A stretch of DNA of 64,000 bases, from positions 124,001-188,000 of the forward strand of contig DYEV01000019.1 in assembly GCA_020725545.1 (NCBI GenBank), in the 5' to 3' direction. A program made the position numbers and the translations under genes. This document shows, piece by piece, positions 7,993 through 16,616 of the stretch (position 1 is the stretch's first letter; each line of letters opens with the position of its first letter). The notes beneath the pieces are model-generated. The model saw only the letters and a list, made by a program, of their open reading frames with translations, was not told the DNA's origin and ran no database searches. Source of the stretch: Desulfobacca sp. GTDB lineage: Bacteria; Desulfobacterota; Desulfobaccia; Desulfobaccales; Desulfobaccaceae.

Positions 7993-9267
7993 TTACTCCT
8001 CCCCGCTGGCGTCAGCTTGCCGCTCCTGGCGGCGGGCCACCGGTAAAATCCACGGAAACAGGGCAAAGGCCGGCAGCGCCGCCAGGAATGTATAGAAGAA
8101 AAAAGGTCCGTAACCGAAGTGGGCCGCACCAAGACCCCCTAAATAACCGGCGATGGACCGGGTGAAGCCGAAGAGCATGCTAAAAAAGGCGTAATGGGTG
8201 GCACTATGGCGTTTATCGCACAGGGACATGAGAAAGGCCATGAACGGCGCTGAACCCATGCCGCCGGTGAGGCTCTCCCCCAAGGAAGCCACATAGGTGG
8301 CATAGCGCCACATGCCCGGCCAGGCAGCCAGCCAATACCCCAGGTTGGACAGGGCCTGGAACGCGCCCAACCAGAGCAGGGCCGGGGCCAGCCCCCAGCG
8401 GCTGGTAAGGTACCCCCCCAGCAGGGAGCCGCCGATGGTCGCCACCGCCCCAAACGTTCCAGAAATCAGACCGATTTCCGCCCGGCTGAAGCCCATATCC
8501 ACCCAAAAGGGGCTGACCATGGAGCCCATCCAGGCGTCCCCCAGCTTAAAGGTCAGGATGAACAAAATGATGGCCCAGAGGTGGGGGAGTTGCCGGATCC
8601 CCTGCACCGCGGCCCGCAGTTGCCCGCCTCTGGCCGGATTGTCAGGATTGCCCAGGATAGCCGGCCGGGGCCGGTGGAAATCGGGGGCCAGCAGGATCAC
8701 CAGACCCATAGCGGCCAGGAGCACGGCCAAGCTTACGAAACTGGCCTGCCAGCCGATGAGACCGCTGAGCATGATAACCCCGCCGCCTGCGGCAATCAAA
8801 GCCACTCGATAGGCCCCTAAACGAAAGCCGTTGGCTACCCCCAGTTCCTTGGCAGACAGCAGGTCAATGGTATAAGCGTCGATGGCGATGTCCTGGGTAG
8901 CCGAAGCCAGACAGAGGCCGCCGATGAGGAGCCAAAAACTCCAGGGAGCCGGCGACACAGGAAAATGCGGCACTGCCAGCAGACCCAACACCAAGACCAG
9001 TTGGGCCGGCAGAATCCAAGCAGACCGGGGGCCAAACCGATCCACCAGCGGCGCCCAGAGAATCTTCAAACTCCAAGCCAGCCCCAAGATGCTCAAGAAA
9101 CCGATTTGGGTGAGCGGCATGCCTTGGGACCGAAAATACACCGAGAGGGTGATATTTATGAAACCATAAGGCACACCCTCGGCAAAATATAACAGCCCCA
9201 CCACCCAGAGCTTGCGGCGCAAGGACAGCGGCCGAACCGCGGCTGCGACAGTCATTGGACGGGTCAT
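7993..9267 (-). CDS. MFS permease, AmpG-like
   Basis: A 424-residue inner-membrane carrier with about twelve membrane segments. AmpG-family hallmarks are LLYFAEGVPYGFIN in the first segment, LAWSLKILWAPLVDR at the first cytoplasmic loop, and ATQDIAIDAYTIDLL. AmpG proteins import anhydro-muropeptides for cell-wall recycling. The family also contains transporters of other solutes, so the substrate is inferred, and no recycling genes are nearby. The start at 9267 (MTRPMTVAAA) could be four codons later. It leads an operon with two small unknown genes. Confidence 0.8.
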   Translation of the reverse strand: MTRPMTVAAAVRPLSLRRKLWVVGLLYFAEGVPYGFINITLSVYFRSQGMPLTQIGFLSILGLAWSLKILWAPLVDRFGPRSAWILPAQLVLVLGLLAVPHFPVSPAPWSFWLLIGGLCLASATQDIAIDAYTIDLLSAKELGVANGFRLGAYRVALIAAGGGVIMLSGLIGWQASFVSLAVLLAAMGLVILLAPDFHRPRPAILGNPDNPARGGQLRAAVQGIRQLPHLWAIILFILTFKLGDAWMGSMVSPFWVDMGFSRAEIGLISGTFGAVATIGGSLLGGYLTSRWGLAPALLWLGAFQALSNLGYWLAAWPGMWRYATYVASLGESLTGGMGSAPFMAFLMSLCDKRHSATHYAFFSMLFGFTRSIAGYLGGLGAAHFGYGPFFFYTFLAALPAFALFPWILPVARRQERQADASGEE

Positions 9268-9378
9268 GATAGCCCCATCTTACCACAAGTCCCCATCGGC
9301 CTGTCCATCTTTTCCAAGAATTTTGGCGGCGAAGAAGATAGAAAGGGCCCCTCCCACAAAATTGCCCGGCTCACCCCC

Positions 9379-9406
9379 TTGACAATTATTTTTTAGAGTG
9401 TATATT
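9379..9406 (+). promoter_or_regulatory. sigma70 promoter of tRNA-fMet
   Basis: TTGACA (9379-9384), a 16-base spacer and TATATT (9401-9406) lie just upstream of the tRNA gene, giving a short 5' leader. Confidence 0.75.
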
Positions 9407-9422
9407 AATTCATTGTTAACGA

Positions 9423-9499
<77 letters not shown>

Positions 9500-9507
9500 A
9501 GGAAATC

Positions 9508-9547
9508 AAGGGGTTAGGCAGATCGCTTAACCCCTCTTCGATTTTTG
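9508..9547 (+). terminator. intrinsic terminator of tRNA-fMet
   Basis: AGGGGTTA and TAACCCCT form a stem around an eleven-base loop. It is followed by a T-rich tail (ATTTTTGTTTT). Confidence 0.85.
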
Positions 9548-9557
9548 TTTTCAGACC

Positions 9558-9663
9558 CGTTCCCAAGTTGTACCTGGGAACGTTTCCTTGTTTCAAAGCT
9601 GTGCTTTGCATCCCTTCAGTTGACCATGCCGTTGAGGCTGAAGACGCCAGGCTCAGCCTGGCG
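9558..9663. repeat. cluster of inverted repeats
   Basis: Three hairpins lie close together in gene-free DNA. The first is CGTTCCCA/TGGGAACG at 9558-9582. The second is AAAGC-TGT-GCTTT near 9596-9608. The third is CGCCAGGCT-C-AGCCTGGCG (perfect, 9645-9663). They resemble REP or MITE-type intergenic repeats. Confidence 0.55.
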
Positions 9664-9778
9664 GTTGAGACCAGCCCGTCCCTCGATTGACGGTGCGGTG
9701 GAGAAAGGGGCAAATTTTGGGTGCACGTCCTCCTCTGCCCAAAATATGCCGGACTTCTCAAGCAATTCCGTCCCTCGG

Positions 9779-11056
9779 TTATCCTGCCGCATAACGCAGA
9801 AATCTCTCTCTATAGGAATATTCTTTTTCCTGATCGACGTGCGCCAGGCCTTTTTTGATAAGTTGGGCATTGAGAAACGTTTTGTTGGATAAGTATGCAT
9901 AAACATAGTGGGAATCCGGCGGCAACTTATCATCCCGCCGCAGGAAAACCTTTTTCCCCAGGCTCATTTTCTTCAAAAATTCCATGGCCTCGTCTTTTTT
10001 TGCCGGGATTTCCTGGACCCCCAGGAGGGAGAGGCGCCGGCCATCGTTTAAGAGCAGTCGGGTCGGCGCCAGGACTTCCTGGACCCGGAAAAACTCTTCT
10101 CTGGCCGGACTCTGGGCGTGAATCTTGGAACCGTACGAATTCTGGCGGGGATCAACTATCTTAGCAAAGCGCACCGGGTCTTTAAATTGATAGGGCAAAG
10201 AGCCGAGGCGGGCCTGCCAATCTTGGCGGGCTTGCCGCGAACGGCGGATCTCGATGGCGGCGTCGTGGAAAATCGTCCCTTGGGCTATCCCCAACTTTTC
10301 TCTGATGAGCGGCACACATTCTTCGTTGATCTCATAGCCCACTGAATGGCGCCCCAGGTTCTTGGCGGCCAGGCTGGTGGTGCCGCTGCCGAGGAAGGGG
10401 TCCAGGACGGTCTCCCCCACGAAGGTGAACATCCTGATGAGGCGGCGGGGCAGTTCCTCGGGAAACATGGCCAGGTGTTTGGTCTGTTTTTCGCCGGGGA
10501 AGACCCAATGGCCCCGGAAATAAGCGTTCCAGTCGTCGATGCTCAGGCGGGATAGTTCCTTGGCCGCCGGGGACGGCGGCGGGGTCTGCCCCGGTTTTTT
10601 GAAGATGAGGATAAACTCGTAATCCAGTTTCAGCATGCCGTTGCGGGGGAAGGGGAAGGAGCCCATGATGGTGGCGCCGCCGCTGGTGTTGCAGGTGGTG
10701 ACCTTCTGCCAGATGACCGCCCCCATATAATCCAGGCCGATGGTCTCGCAGAATTTAATGATCTCCGTGCGGATGGGGATGATCTTATAGCGGCCGTAGT
10801 AGGCGGATCGGGCAAACTGGTCGCCGATATTGATGCACAGGCGGCAGCCGGGCCGCAGCACCCGGGCGCATTCCTGCCAGACCAGGTTCAGGTGATTAAT
10901 GTAGGTTTCATAGGAGTCGTGGAAGCCGATCTGGTCCGCCGGGCCGTAGTCTTTCAACTGCCAGTACGGCGGCGAGGTGACCACCAGGTGGATGGATTGG
11001 TCAGCGACCTCAGCCATATGGCGGCAGTCCCCGATGATGATCCGGTGTCTGGTCAT
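9779..11056 (-). CDS. beta-class DNA methyltransferase fused to an SNase-like domain
   Basis: A 425-residue protein. Residues about 1-260 form an S-adenosylmethionine-dependent DNA methyltransferase. Motif IV is VVTSPPYW (residues 25-32) and comes before motif I, LDPFLGSGTT (218-227), the order of beta-class enzymes. TSPPY favours N4-cytosine methylation, but N6-adenine is possible. Residues about 328-422 resemble a staphylococcal-nuclease (thermonuclease) fold: LLLNDGRRLSLLGV, an EAMEFLKKMSLGKKV helix-strand, and LNAQLIKKGLAHVD. The usual catalytic Glu and second Arg are not obvious, so this part may only bind nucleic acid. GGAGGAGATCAG precedes the ATG at 11056. No restriction enzyme gene is adjacent. 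Confidence 0.85.
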   Translation of the reverse strand: MTRHRIIIGDCRHMAEVADQSIHLVVTSPPYWQLKDYGPADQIGFHDSYETYINHLNLVWQECARVLRPGCRLCINIGDQFARSAYYGRYKIIPIRTEIIKFCETIGLDYMGAVIWQKVTTCNTSGGATIMGSFPFPRNGMLKLDYEFILIFKKPGQTPPPSPAAKELSRLSIDDWNAYFRGHWVFPGEKQTKHLAMFPEELPRRLIRMFTFVGETVLDPFLGSGTTSLAAKNLGRHSVGYEINEECVPLIREKLGIAQGTIFHDAAIEIRRSRQARQDWQARLGSLPYQFKDPVRFAKIVDPRQNSYGSKIHAQSPAREEFFRVQEVLAPTRLLLNDGRRLSLLGVQEIPAKKDEAMEFLKKMSLGKKVFLRRDDKLPPDSHYVYAYLSNKTFLNAQLIKKGLAHVDQEKEYSYRERFLRYAAG

Positions 11057-11306
11057 CTGATCTCCTCCGGCCTCTGGTTTGGGCCCGCTGGTATAAAGGA
11101 GCGGTTCCATTTTCGCCAATGCCGCGGCGAAAAGCAAGGGGATGGCTTTGTCGGGCAGCGGGGCTGGCTCCATGGTAAATTGGGCCGCGTCGGCGAGCAC
11201 GGCGCTCGCTTGGCCAGATGGTCGGAGTCCGCCAGTTCCCTTGTTTTGCGGCAGAAATCCTGATACTATTGAGGTGGTCGCCGCAATCAGCGGCGGCCGG
11301 AGTAAG

Positions 11307-11855
11307 ATGCCGAGGTTGTCCGTGCCCCAAGAACTCCTGTCCCAACGCTGCCGGGAAGCCGCAACGGTTCTCCTGGCTGCCGACAATCCCCGGCAGTTGG
11401 CCCAGGCCATTGGTCAACGGGCCGGCTCACCTCTGGTCCTGGCGGATCACCCCTGGCTCCGGGAGGCGGCCGCCCATTTTCCCACCGATTTGGCGCGGGA
11501 AATGCAGTTCGCCGGGGAGCGGGAACCGGTCCTGCCCACCCAGGTGGACACAGCCATACTCGTGGGCCTGGGCGCGGTGCCGGAAACCGGTGCGGTGCTG
11601 ATATCCGGATCTCCCCCCTCTGCCTGGCGTTTATCCCTCTGCCCCCAGCGCCTGGTGGTGGTCATACCGGCCTGGCGGGCGGCGTTGAGTATGATCGAAG
11701 CTTTAGAAATTACGGCCCAGGACCCCTCGGGATTGGTCAGTTGGCTCACCGGCCCCAGCCGCACTGCGGACATTGAGAAAGTTTTGGTCCTGGGGGCACA
11801 GGGTGCGGCCGAGTTGGCCATTATCGTTTATCATGACAGGCATATCTCAGGGTGA
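11307..11855 (+). CDS. LUD-domain protein (LutC/YkgG-like)
   Basis: A 182-residue soluble protein of the lactate-utilisation LUD family. The C-terminal half carries the family pattern: AILVGLGAVPETGAVLIS, the SLCPQRLVVVIPA segment, and TGPSRTADIEKVLVLGAQG followed by AELAIIVY. LutC-type proteins work with iron-sulfur LutA/LutB in lactate oxidation, but those genes are not next to it, so its partner is unknown. The ATG at 11307 has a GGAG upstream. A longer frame starting at 11142 overlaps the divergent methyltransferase promoter region and is unlikely. Confidence 0.85.
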   Translation: MPRLSVPQELLSQRCREAATVLLAADNPRQLAQAIGQRAGSPLVLADHPWLREAAAHFPTDLAREMQFAGEREPVLPTQVDTAILVGLGAVPETGAVLISGSPPSAWRLSLCPQRLVVVIPAWRAALSMIEALEITAQDPSGLVSWLTGPSRTADIEKVLVLGAQGAAELAIIVYHDRHISG

Positions 11856-11934
11856 GATGAACCACTTGCCGTGTTTTACTCCTAAACACCGTGGCCATCG
11901 GCCCGGTGACCACCGGCTGTCCTGAGGAGGAGGC

Positions 11935-13131
11935 ATGCAACCAGTTCCAAAGGCAGAAATAGGGGAACGTCAACGTTTTTTCCAAGAACTCATGCCGGAA
12001 GCCGGGGTGGAGTTGGCCCTGATCCGTCAGGCCGCGGATCTCTATTATTACAGCGGCGTCATCGTAGATGGATTCCTGGCCCTGGGACCGGTGGGGGAGC
12101 CCGTTCTTCTCATCCGCCGACCCCAGCACCGCCATGAAGACCAGGACCTGCCCTATCCGGTGGCATATTATAAGGATCTACGGGATATTCCCGCCATTTT
12201 GGCCCAGCTCGGTCTGGGGCAGCACGGTGCCATCGGCGTGGAAATGGACGTCATGCCGGCAGCCCTGTACCGTCGCCTCCGGGAGCAGATTTTCCCCCAG
12301 CGGCCGTTTCAGGACCTTTCCCCGCTTATCCGCCGACAGCGGATGATCAAAAGCCCCTATGAATTGGCCCAGATCCGCCGGGCGGCCCAGATCCTGGACG
12401 AGGTCCTGGCAGCCGCGGCAGAGGTTATTACCCCGGACCGGACGGAACTGGAGTTGGCCGCCGACCTGGAATACCGCCTGCGGTTGGCCGGCCACCAGGG
12501 TCTGGTGCGCACCCGGACCTGGAACCTGGAGATGTTTTTCGGCCATATCCTCTCGGGGCCGGCCGGGTTGCAGGCCGCTTATGTGGAGACCCCCAGCGGC
12601 GGCAGCGGTTTCAGCCACGGCTTTCCCCAGGGAGCCGGGACCAAGCGGTTCGCGGCGGGGGAGCCCATCAGTGTGGATCTGGCCGCCTGTGTCAACGGCT
12701 ACATCGCCGACGCCACCCGCCTCTATGTTCTCGGCGACCTGCCGGCCGAGGCCTGGCGCGCCGTGGAACTGGCAGAGGAGTTGTTTGTCATCTTCAGCCG
12801 GGAGGCCCGCCCCGGGGTAGTGCCAGCTGAACTCTATCAACATCTGCTCGGCGAGGTCAAGAAGGCGGGACGGTTGGACCAATTCATGGGGTTGGGGCAG
12901 GATCGGGTGCCCTTTGTGGGCCACGGCGTCGGCCTGGAGTTGGACGAATTTCCCATCATCGGCGCCAGATTCACTTGGCCCCTGGCCACCGATATGGTTC
13001 TGGCCTTTGAGCCCAAATTCTTCCTGCCGGATATCGGCATGGTGGGGTTTGAGGATACCGGCCGCATCACCCCCGATGGTGTGGTCTGGCTAACCCAAGC
13101 CCGACGCCATGTCTTCCGGCTGCCGGAGTAA
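11935..13131 (+). CDS. M24-family metallopeptidase (Xaa-Pro aminopeptidase-like)
   Basis: A 398-residue cytoplasmic protein with a creatinase-type N-terminal domain (about 1-150) and a pita-bread catalytic domain. The likely dimetal ligands are visible: SVDLAACVNGYIADATR (two Asp), FVGHGVGLELDEFP (His), AFEPK (Glu) and VGFEDTG (Glu). The family cleaves N-terminal Xaa-Pro bonds or acts on related small substrates. GAGGAGGC lies just before the ATG. It follows the LUD gene by 79 bases on the same strand. Confidence 0.9.
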   Translation: MQPVPKAEIGERQRFFQELMPEAGVELALIRQAADLYYYSGVIVDGFLALGPVGEPVLLIRRPQHRHEDQDLPYPVAYYKDLRDIPAILAQLGLGQHGAIGVEMDVMPAALYRRLREQIFPQRPFQDLSPLIRRQRMIKSPYELAQIRRAAQILDEVLAAAAEVITPDRTELELAADLEYRLRLAGHQGLVRTRTWNLEMFFGHILSGPAGLQAAYVETPSGGSGFSHGFPQGAGTKRFAAGEPISVDLAACVNGYIADATRLYVLGDLPAEAWRAVELAEELFVIFSREARPGVVPAELYQHLLGEVKKAGRLDQFMGLGQDRVPFVGHGVGLELDEFPIIGARFTWPLATDMVLAFEPKFFLPDIGMVGFEDTGRITPDGVVWLTQARRHVFRLPE

Positions 13132-13157
13132 CCGCCGATGGGAAATGTGGGGTATCC

Positions 13158-13189
13158 TGCCGGGGTGGCACCGGCATGGCGATTTTTTT
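13158..13189 (+). terminator. weak intrinsic terminator after the M24 gene
   Basis: TGCCGG and CCGGCA can pair, and a run of seven T follows five bases later. Confidence 0.45.
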
Positions 13190-13323
13190 GCGCCGGCGAA
13201 ATGCCGGGCTCGGCTTCTTGTTGTCGCTATCCCCTTGCGGCATGAGAAAAAAATCAGTATATTCTCAGGCAAAAGACTGTTCCAGCGGTTCTTACATACT
13301 CGCTGACGCCAAGGAGGAACATT

Positions 13324-13488
13324 ATGCCAACCTATGAATTTCTCTGCAATAAATGTGGAAAGGAATTCTTCCGCATCATGAGTATGAAGGAACGTGAGAC
13401 GGCAAAGGTTAAATGCGAGCACTGTGGCGCCGAAGACGTCACGCCGCTACTCAGCACCGTAATTACCAAGACCTCTCGGAAGAGTTAA
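13324..13488 (+). CDS. FmdB-family zinc-ribbon protein
   Basis: A 54-residue protein too short for most gene callers. It begins MPTYEFLCNKCGKEFF, the start typical of FmdB/putative regulatory zinc-ribbon proteins. It has two Cys pairs (C8/C11 and C31/C34) that should bind one zinc. AAGGAGGAACATT gives an excellent ribosome binding site, and a strong terminator follows. The family is named after an amidase-regulator candidate but its biochemical role is not settled. Confidence 0.9.
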   Translation: MPTYEFLCNKCGKEFFRIMSMKERETAKVKCEHCGAEDVTPLLSTVITKTSRKS

Positions 13489-13500
13489 GTCCTTCCCAGC

Positions 13501-13534
13501 GGCGGGCGGCGCCACAGCCGGCCCGCCTTTTTTC
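13501..13534 (+). terminator. intrinsic terminator of the zinc-ribbon gene
   Basis: GGCGGGC and GCCCGCC pair around a GC-rich loop. TTTTTTCGTT follows directly. Confidence 0.85.
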
Positions 13535-13637
13535 GTTAACTCATCTTTCGGGCTCTTTTTAAAAGACTGGGCCACTTTCCCCTTCTGACAGCCGCCGTTG
13601 CAGCTCCCCTCGGCTGGTCTGGCAGCGCATGCCGCGC

Positions 13638-14747
13638 TCAGGAGAACGGCCGGAAATCCGAATCCTGACGTGGACTGAAGCGCTGCGGCAGGTCGATGCT
13701 GACGGTCGTCCCTTTGCTCACCTGACTCTGGACGGTGATCGTCCCGCGGTGTTCTTCAACGATTTGCCGCACAAACACCAGCCCCAGCCCGGAGCCGCCG
13801 ATCTTGGTAGTATAGAAGGGGGTAAAGATCTGCTCAACGACGTCCGGGGGCATACCCCGGCCGGTGTCTTGCACCAGCAGGCGGGACAGTTCTCCTTCCC
13901 GCCGGGTCATCAGGGTGATCGTGCCGCCCGGAGGCGTAGCCTCAATGGCATTGCGGACAATATGTGACAGGGCCACCCGGAGCAGGTGGCTGTTAATTTT
14001 GCCGATCAGGGGTTCGGGCCAGAGATCGGTCCGCAGGGCAATCTTTTTGGCGGCAATTTCTGGACCGAGCGTCTCCACGGTGGCCTGAACCACCTGGTTG
14101 AGATCATCCTGGCTGAAGAAGTATTCCCGTTTCTGGGCCAGGGATTCAAACTTTGCCACCATTTCTTCCATGCGCTTGGTTTCCGCGGCAATGGTATGCA
14201 GCCACTCCCGGGTGGGGTCGTCGGGCGACAGACGGCGCAGAAGCAGGCGGCTGAAACCGCCGATGACGCAGATGGGGTTGCGGATGCCGTCGGCCACGCC
14301 CAGGGCCATCTCCGCCATGGTGCGCTCCATGACCATGGTTTCCAGATCACGGTTGAGATTGAGGATATCCCGACTTACCGTCGCCAATTCGGCATGGTTG
14401 GCGGACATACGGTGATAAATCCGCTGGAAATGATGGAAAAAAACCGTGACGCTGGCAATGAGGATGAAAGTGAAAGTGTTGATGGCCCCACTAAAGGGTG
14501 ATAAGGCCAGCCAGATGTGGCGGTAGCCGGTCAAAATCAGCAGATGTTGGGCAATATGGCCCACCGACCGGGAGATGGCAAAAACGGCCAGGGCGGTGCT
14601 GAGCCAGAAAAGGAAGATCCACAGGGCGTTTTCCGGTTCCTGGCGGAGCAGTTGGCGCACTTTGCCCAGACACAATACCGCCAGGATGATGGCCAGTGCC
14701 GATCCCACCATATCCACCAGGAGCGACGGCGTCAGAGACCAGATCAT
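13638..14747 (-). CDS. membrane histidine-kinase-like protein lacking the phospho-acceptor His
   Basis: A 369-residue protein with about four N-terminal membrane segments (residues 5-105), a coiled linker, a dimerisation helix pair and a C-terminal HATPase domain. The ATPase boxes look intact: RNAIEATPPGG (N), VQDTGRGMP (G1), FTPFYTTKIGGSGLGL (F/G2). The H-box reads ALGVADGIRNPICVIGG. Where kinases normally have GVAHEIRNP, this one has Asp153-Gly154, confirmed at codon level (GTG GCC GAC GGC ATC). It therefore cannot autophosphorylate in the usual way and may phosphorylate elsewhere or signal allosterically. Its start overlaps the upstream membrane gene by four bases (ATGA), and no response regulator is adjacent. 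Confidence 0.85.
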   Translation of the reverse strand: MIWSLTPSLLVDMVGSALAIILAVLCLGKVRQLLRQEPENALWIFLFWLSTALAVFAISRSVGHIAQHLLILTGYRHIWLALSPFSGAINTFTFILIASVTVFFHHFQRIYHRMSANHAELATVSRDILNLNRDLETMVMERTMAEMALGVADGIRNPICVIGGFSRLLLRRLSPDDPTREWLHTIAAETKRMEEMVAKFESLAQKREYFFSQDDLNQVVQATVETLGPEIAAKKIALRTDLWPEPLIGKINSHLLRVALSHIVRNAIEATPPGGTITLMTRREGELSRLLVQDTGRGMPPDVVEQIFTPFYTTKIGGSGLGLVFVRQIVEEHRGTITVQSQVSKGTTVSIDLPQRFSPRQDSDFRPFS

Positions 14748-15214
14748 GGCCCAGGCACCCCCAATTGCTGTCTCCGGAAGGCCCGCAGGGCTAGGTAAAG
14801 CACCACAAAGGCCGGGACCAGAATCAGGTGGTCCAATTTGGCCAGATAATAAAGCAGGCCGTTCAGATCGGTAATGTGTAGGGTACGCCAGAAGTAACCG
14901 GCCTGACGGTCAATGGCGCCGGGGTCCAACCGCTCTTCGGCTATGTGGCCGATAAAAGTGAGGATATTCCAAGCCCCAAAGAGGAGGCAGGCCCAGAAAA
15001 GTCGGGTAAAGCCCGGCTTGGCTTGGAAACCCTGCCGCCAGATCTGCCAGCAGACATACACCATGGCGATCAGGAATACGAAATGACCCAGCTGATGGGC
15101 ATAGAGGCCCTCGGGATCGCCATGCGTCTGGATGGCCCAAGCCACGCGAGGCCAGAACATCAGCCCCAGTGCCAACAGGAATAGAAATGGCGACATTTCA
15201 GCTTTTCTCATCAT
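14744..15214 (-). CDS. uncharacterised polytopic membrane protein paired with the kinase
   Basis: About 156 residues with four to five hydrophobic segments, the first resembling a signal or anchor (MSPFLFLLALGLMFWPRVAWA). Several His residues lie in or near membrane segments: YAHQLGHF, FIGHIAEERLD, RTLHITDL and KLDHLIL. That could fit heme or metal binding, but this is only suggestive. The ATG at 15214 follows AGGA; 15211 and 15196 are alternatives. Its stop overlaps the kinase start by ATGA, so the two proteins are probably made and work together, with this one a candidate sensor or input subunit. Confidence 0.7.
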   Translation of the reverse strand: MMRKAEMSPFLFLLALGLMFWPRVAWAIQTHGDPEGLYAHQLGHFVFLIAMVYVCWQIWRQGFQAKPGFTRLFWACLLFGAWNILTFIGHIAEERLDPGAIDRQAGYFWRTLHITDLNGLLYYLAKLDHLILVPAFVVLYLALRAFRRQQLGVPGP

Positions 15215-15304
15215 GCTGGGGAATCCTGCCACAACTCCGACGACAATAAGCAAACACGGCCATGCCCTTCTTTTCGGTAAAAAAGGTCCGATGCACAAAT
15301 ATCC

Positions 15305-16222
15305 TTAGGACATGACGTATCCCAATTCTCTCAGGGCTCGGGGGTCTTTGCGCCAGTTTTTCCAGACTTTGACCCATAACTCCAGAAAAACCTTGCAGTC
15401 CAGGAGTTTCTCTAGGTCCTCCCGGGCCTCCTGACCGATGAGCTTCAGGCGGCTGCCTTTTTTGCCGATAAGAATGGCCTTTTGGGAATCACGCTCCACA
15501 AAGATGACAGCTCGAATCTTCACCAGGCGGGGGCGCTCATCTTCCTCAAAGGACTCGATCTGCACCGCTGCGGCGTACGGGATCTCCTGGGAGGTGTGGT
15601 GAAAGACCCGCTCCCGGATAAATTCCGCAGCCAGGAATCTTTCCGTCTGATCAGTGAGCTGCTCGGGCGGATACAGCGGCGGCGCCACCGGCAGACGCTG
15701 GACGATCTCGGTCACGAGGTTGGGGAGACCATCCCCCAAGAGGGCGGCAATGGGAACCACCGGCGCCTCCGGAACCATATTGTGGTACTTTTCAATGAGT
15801 GGCAAGACCTCTGGCCGGCTGATCAGGTCGATTTTATTGATGGCTACAATGATGGGTTTCGCCGCTTGGCGGAGATGAGGCAGAATGGCCTCGGCGGCCG
15901 TCTCTTTGGTATCCGGCGTTACTAACCAGACTACGACATCTGCTTCTGCCAGGGCACTGAGCGCGGTTTTCACCAAACTTTCGTGCAGCAGGCTTTTGGG
16001 GTCCATGATCCCCGGGGCATCCAAAAAAAGGAGCTGGGCCCGGGGCAGGTTTACCACCCCCAGCAGCCGGTGCCGGGTGGTCTGGGGTTTGGGCGAAGTG
16101 ATGGCCACTTTGTCCGCCACCAGCCGGTTGAGCAGGGTGGATTTGCCCACATTGGGGGCGCCGCACAGGGCCACAAAGCCACAGCGGAAGTCTTTTTCTG
16201 GCACCGAAGCATGACTTGTCAT
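15305..16222 (-). CDS. era: ribosome assembly GTPase Era
   Basis: Essential GTPase that binds the 3' end of 16S rRNA during 30S maturation. The 305-residue product has GAPNVGKSTLLNRL (G1), SPKPQTTRHRLLG with the switch Thr (G2), FLDAPGIMD (G3) and NKIDL (G4). A C-terminal KH domain carries IGKKGSRLKLIGQ. The length is normal. The start MTSHASVPEKDF gives a short extension before CGFVALCGAPNVGKS. Confidence 0.97.
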   Translation of the reverse strand: MTSHASVPEKDFRCGFVALCGAPNVGKSTLLNRLVADKVAITSPKPQTTRHRLLGVVNLPRAQLLFLDAPGIMDPKSLLHESLVKTALSALAEADVVVWLVTPDTKETAAEAILPHLRQAAKPIIVAINKIDLISRPEVLPLIEKYHNMVPEAPVVPIAALLGDGLPNLVTEIVQRLPVAPPLYPPEQLTDQTERFLAAEFIRERVFHHTSQEIPYAAAVQIESFEEDERPRLVKIRAVIFVERDSQKAILIGKKGSRLKLIGQEAREDLEKLLDCKVFLELWVKVWKNWRKDPRALRELGYVMS

Positions 16223-16383
16223 AGGAGACCAGCAGTTAGCCTGATGAGGGGCGAGCAGGGCTTTGGCTTTTTAGTTCATGGTTCATAGTTTTTTACTTGT
16301 GTGTCCGGTAGACTTCTTACAGGGGATTACACCCTTCTCCCAGGCGGGAAAAATCTTTTCCTCAGAAGGGCTAATCTCATTTT

Positions 16384-16446
16384 GTCATGCCGAGCGCAGC
16401 GACGGATCTAAAAGTTTTGGGTGGCTTCGCTCCCTCAAGATGCCAG
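16384..16446. repeat. diverged partial copy of the dispersed inverted-repeat element
   Basis: TTTGTCATGCCGAGCGCAGC...GGATCT and, about 20 bases on, GGCTTCGCTCCCTCAAGATG resemble the two inner arms of the elements at 30605-30730 and 57771-57902. The outer TTGCAAAAACC ends are missing. Confidence 0.5.
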
Positions 16447-16592
16447 CAGGGGCCAACTTGAGATAATTTCGGTGCGCTCCGTGCTGCCTGCCAAAACCTT
16501 ACCGGGAACTACTGAGTTTTTTTGGAAATTACCATTAGTTAGCTAAGTCACCTGTAAACCATGAAAATCACGCTTGCCGCTTCTGGTGGGCA

Positions 16593-16616
16593 GGGGCGGG
16601 CGCGGAGGCCCGCCCC
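16593..16616. repeat. GC-rich intergenic hairpin
   Basis: GGGGCGGGC and GGCCCGCCCC pair around a short loop. Similar hairpins occur at 25366-25387, 44492-44518, 56790-56813 and 61436-61458. Confidence 0.55.
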
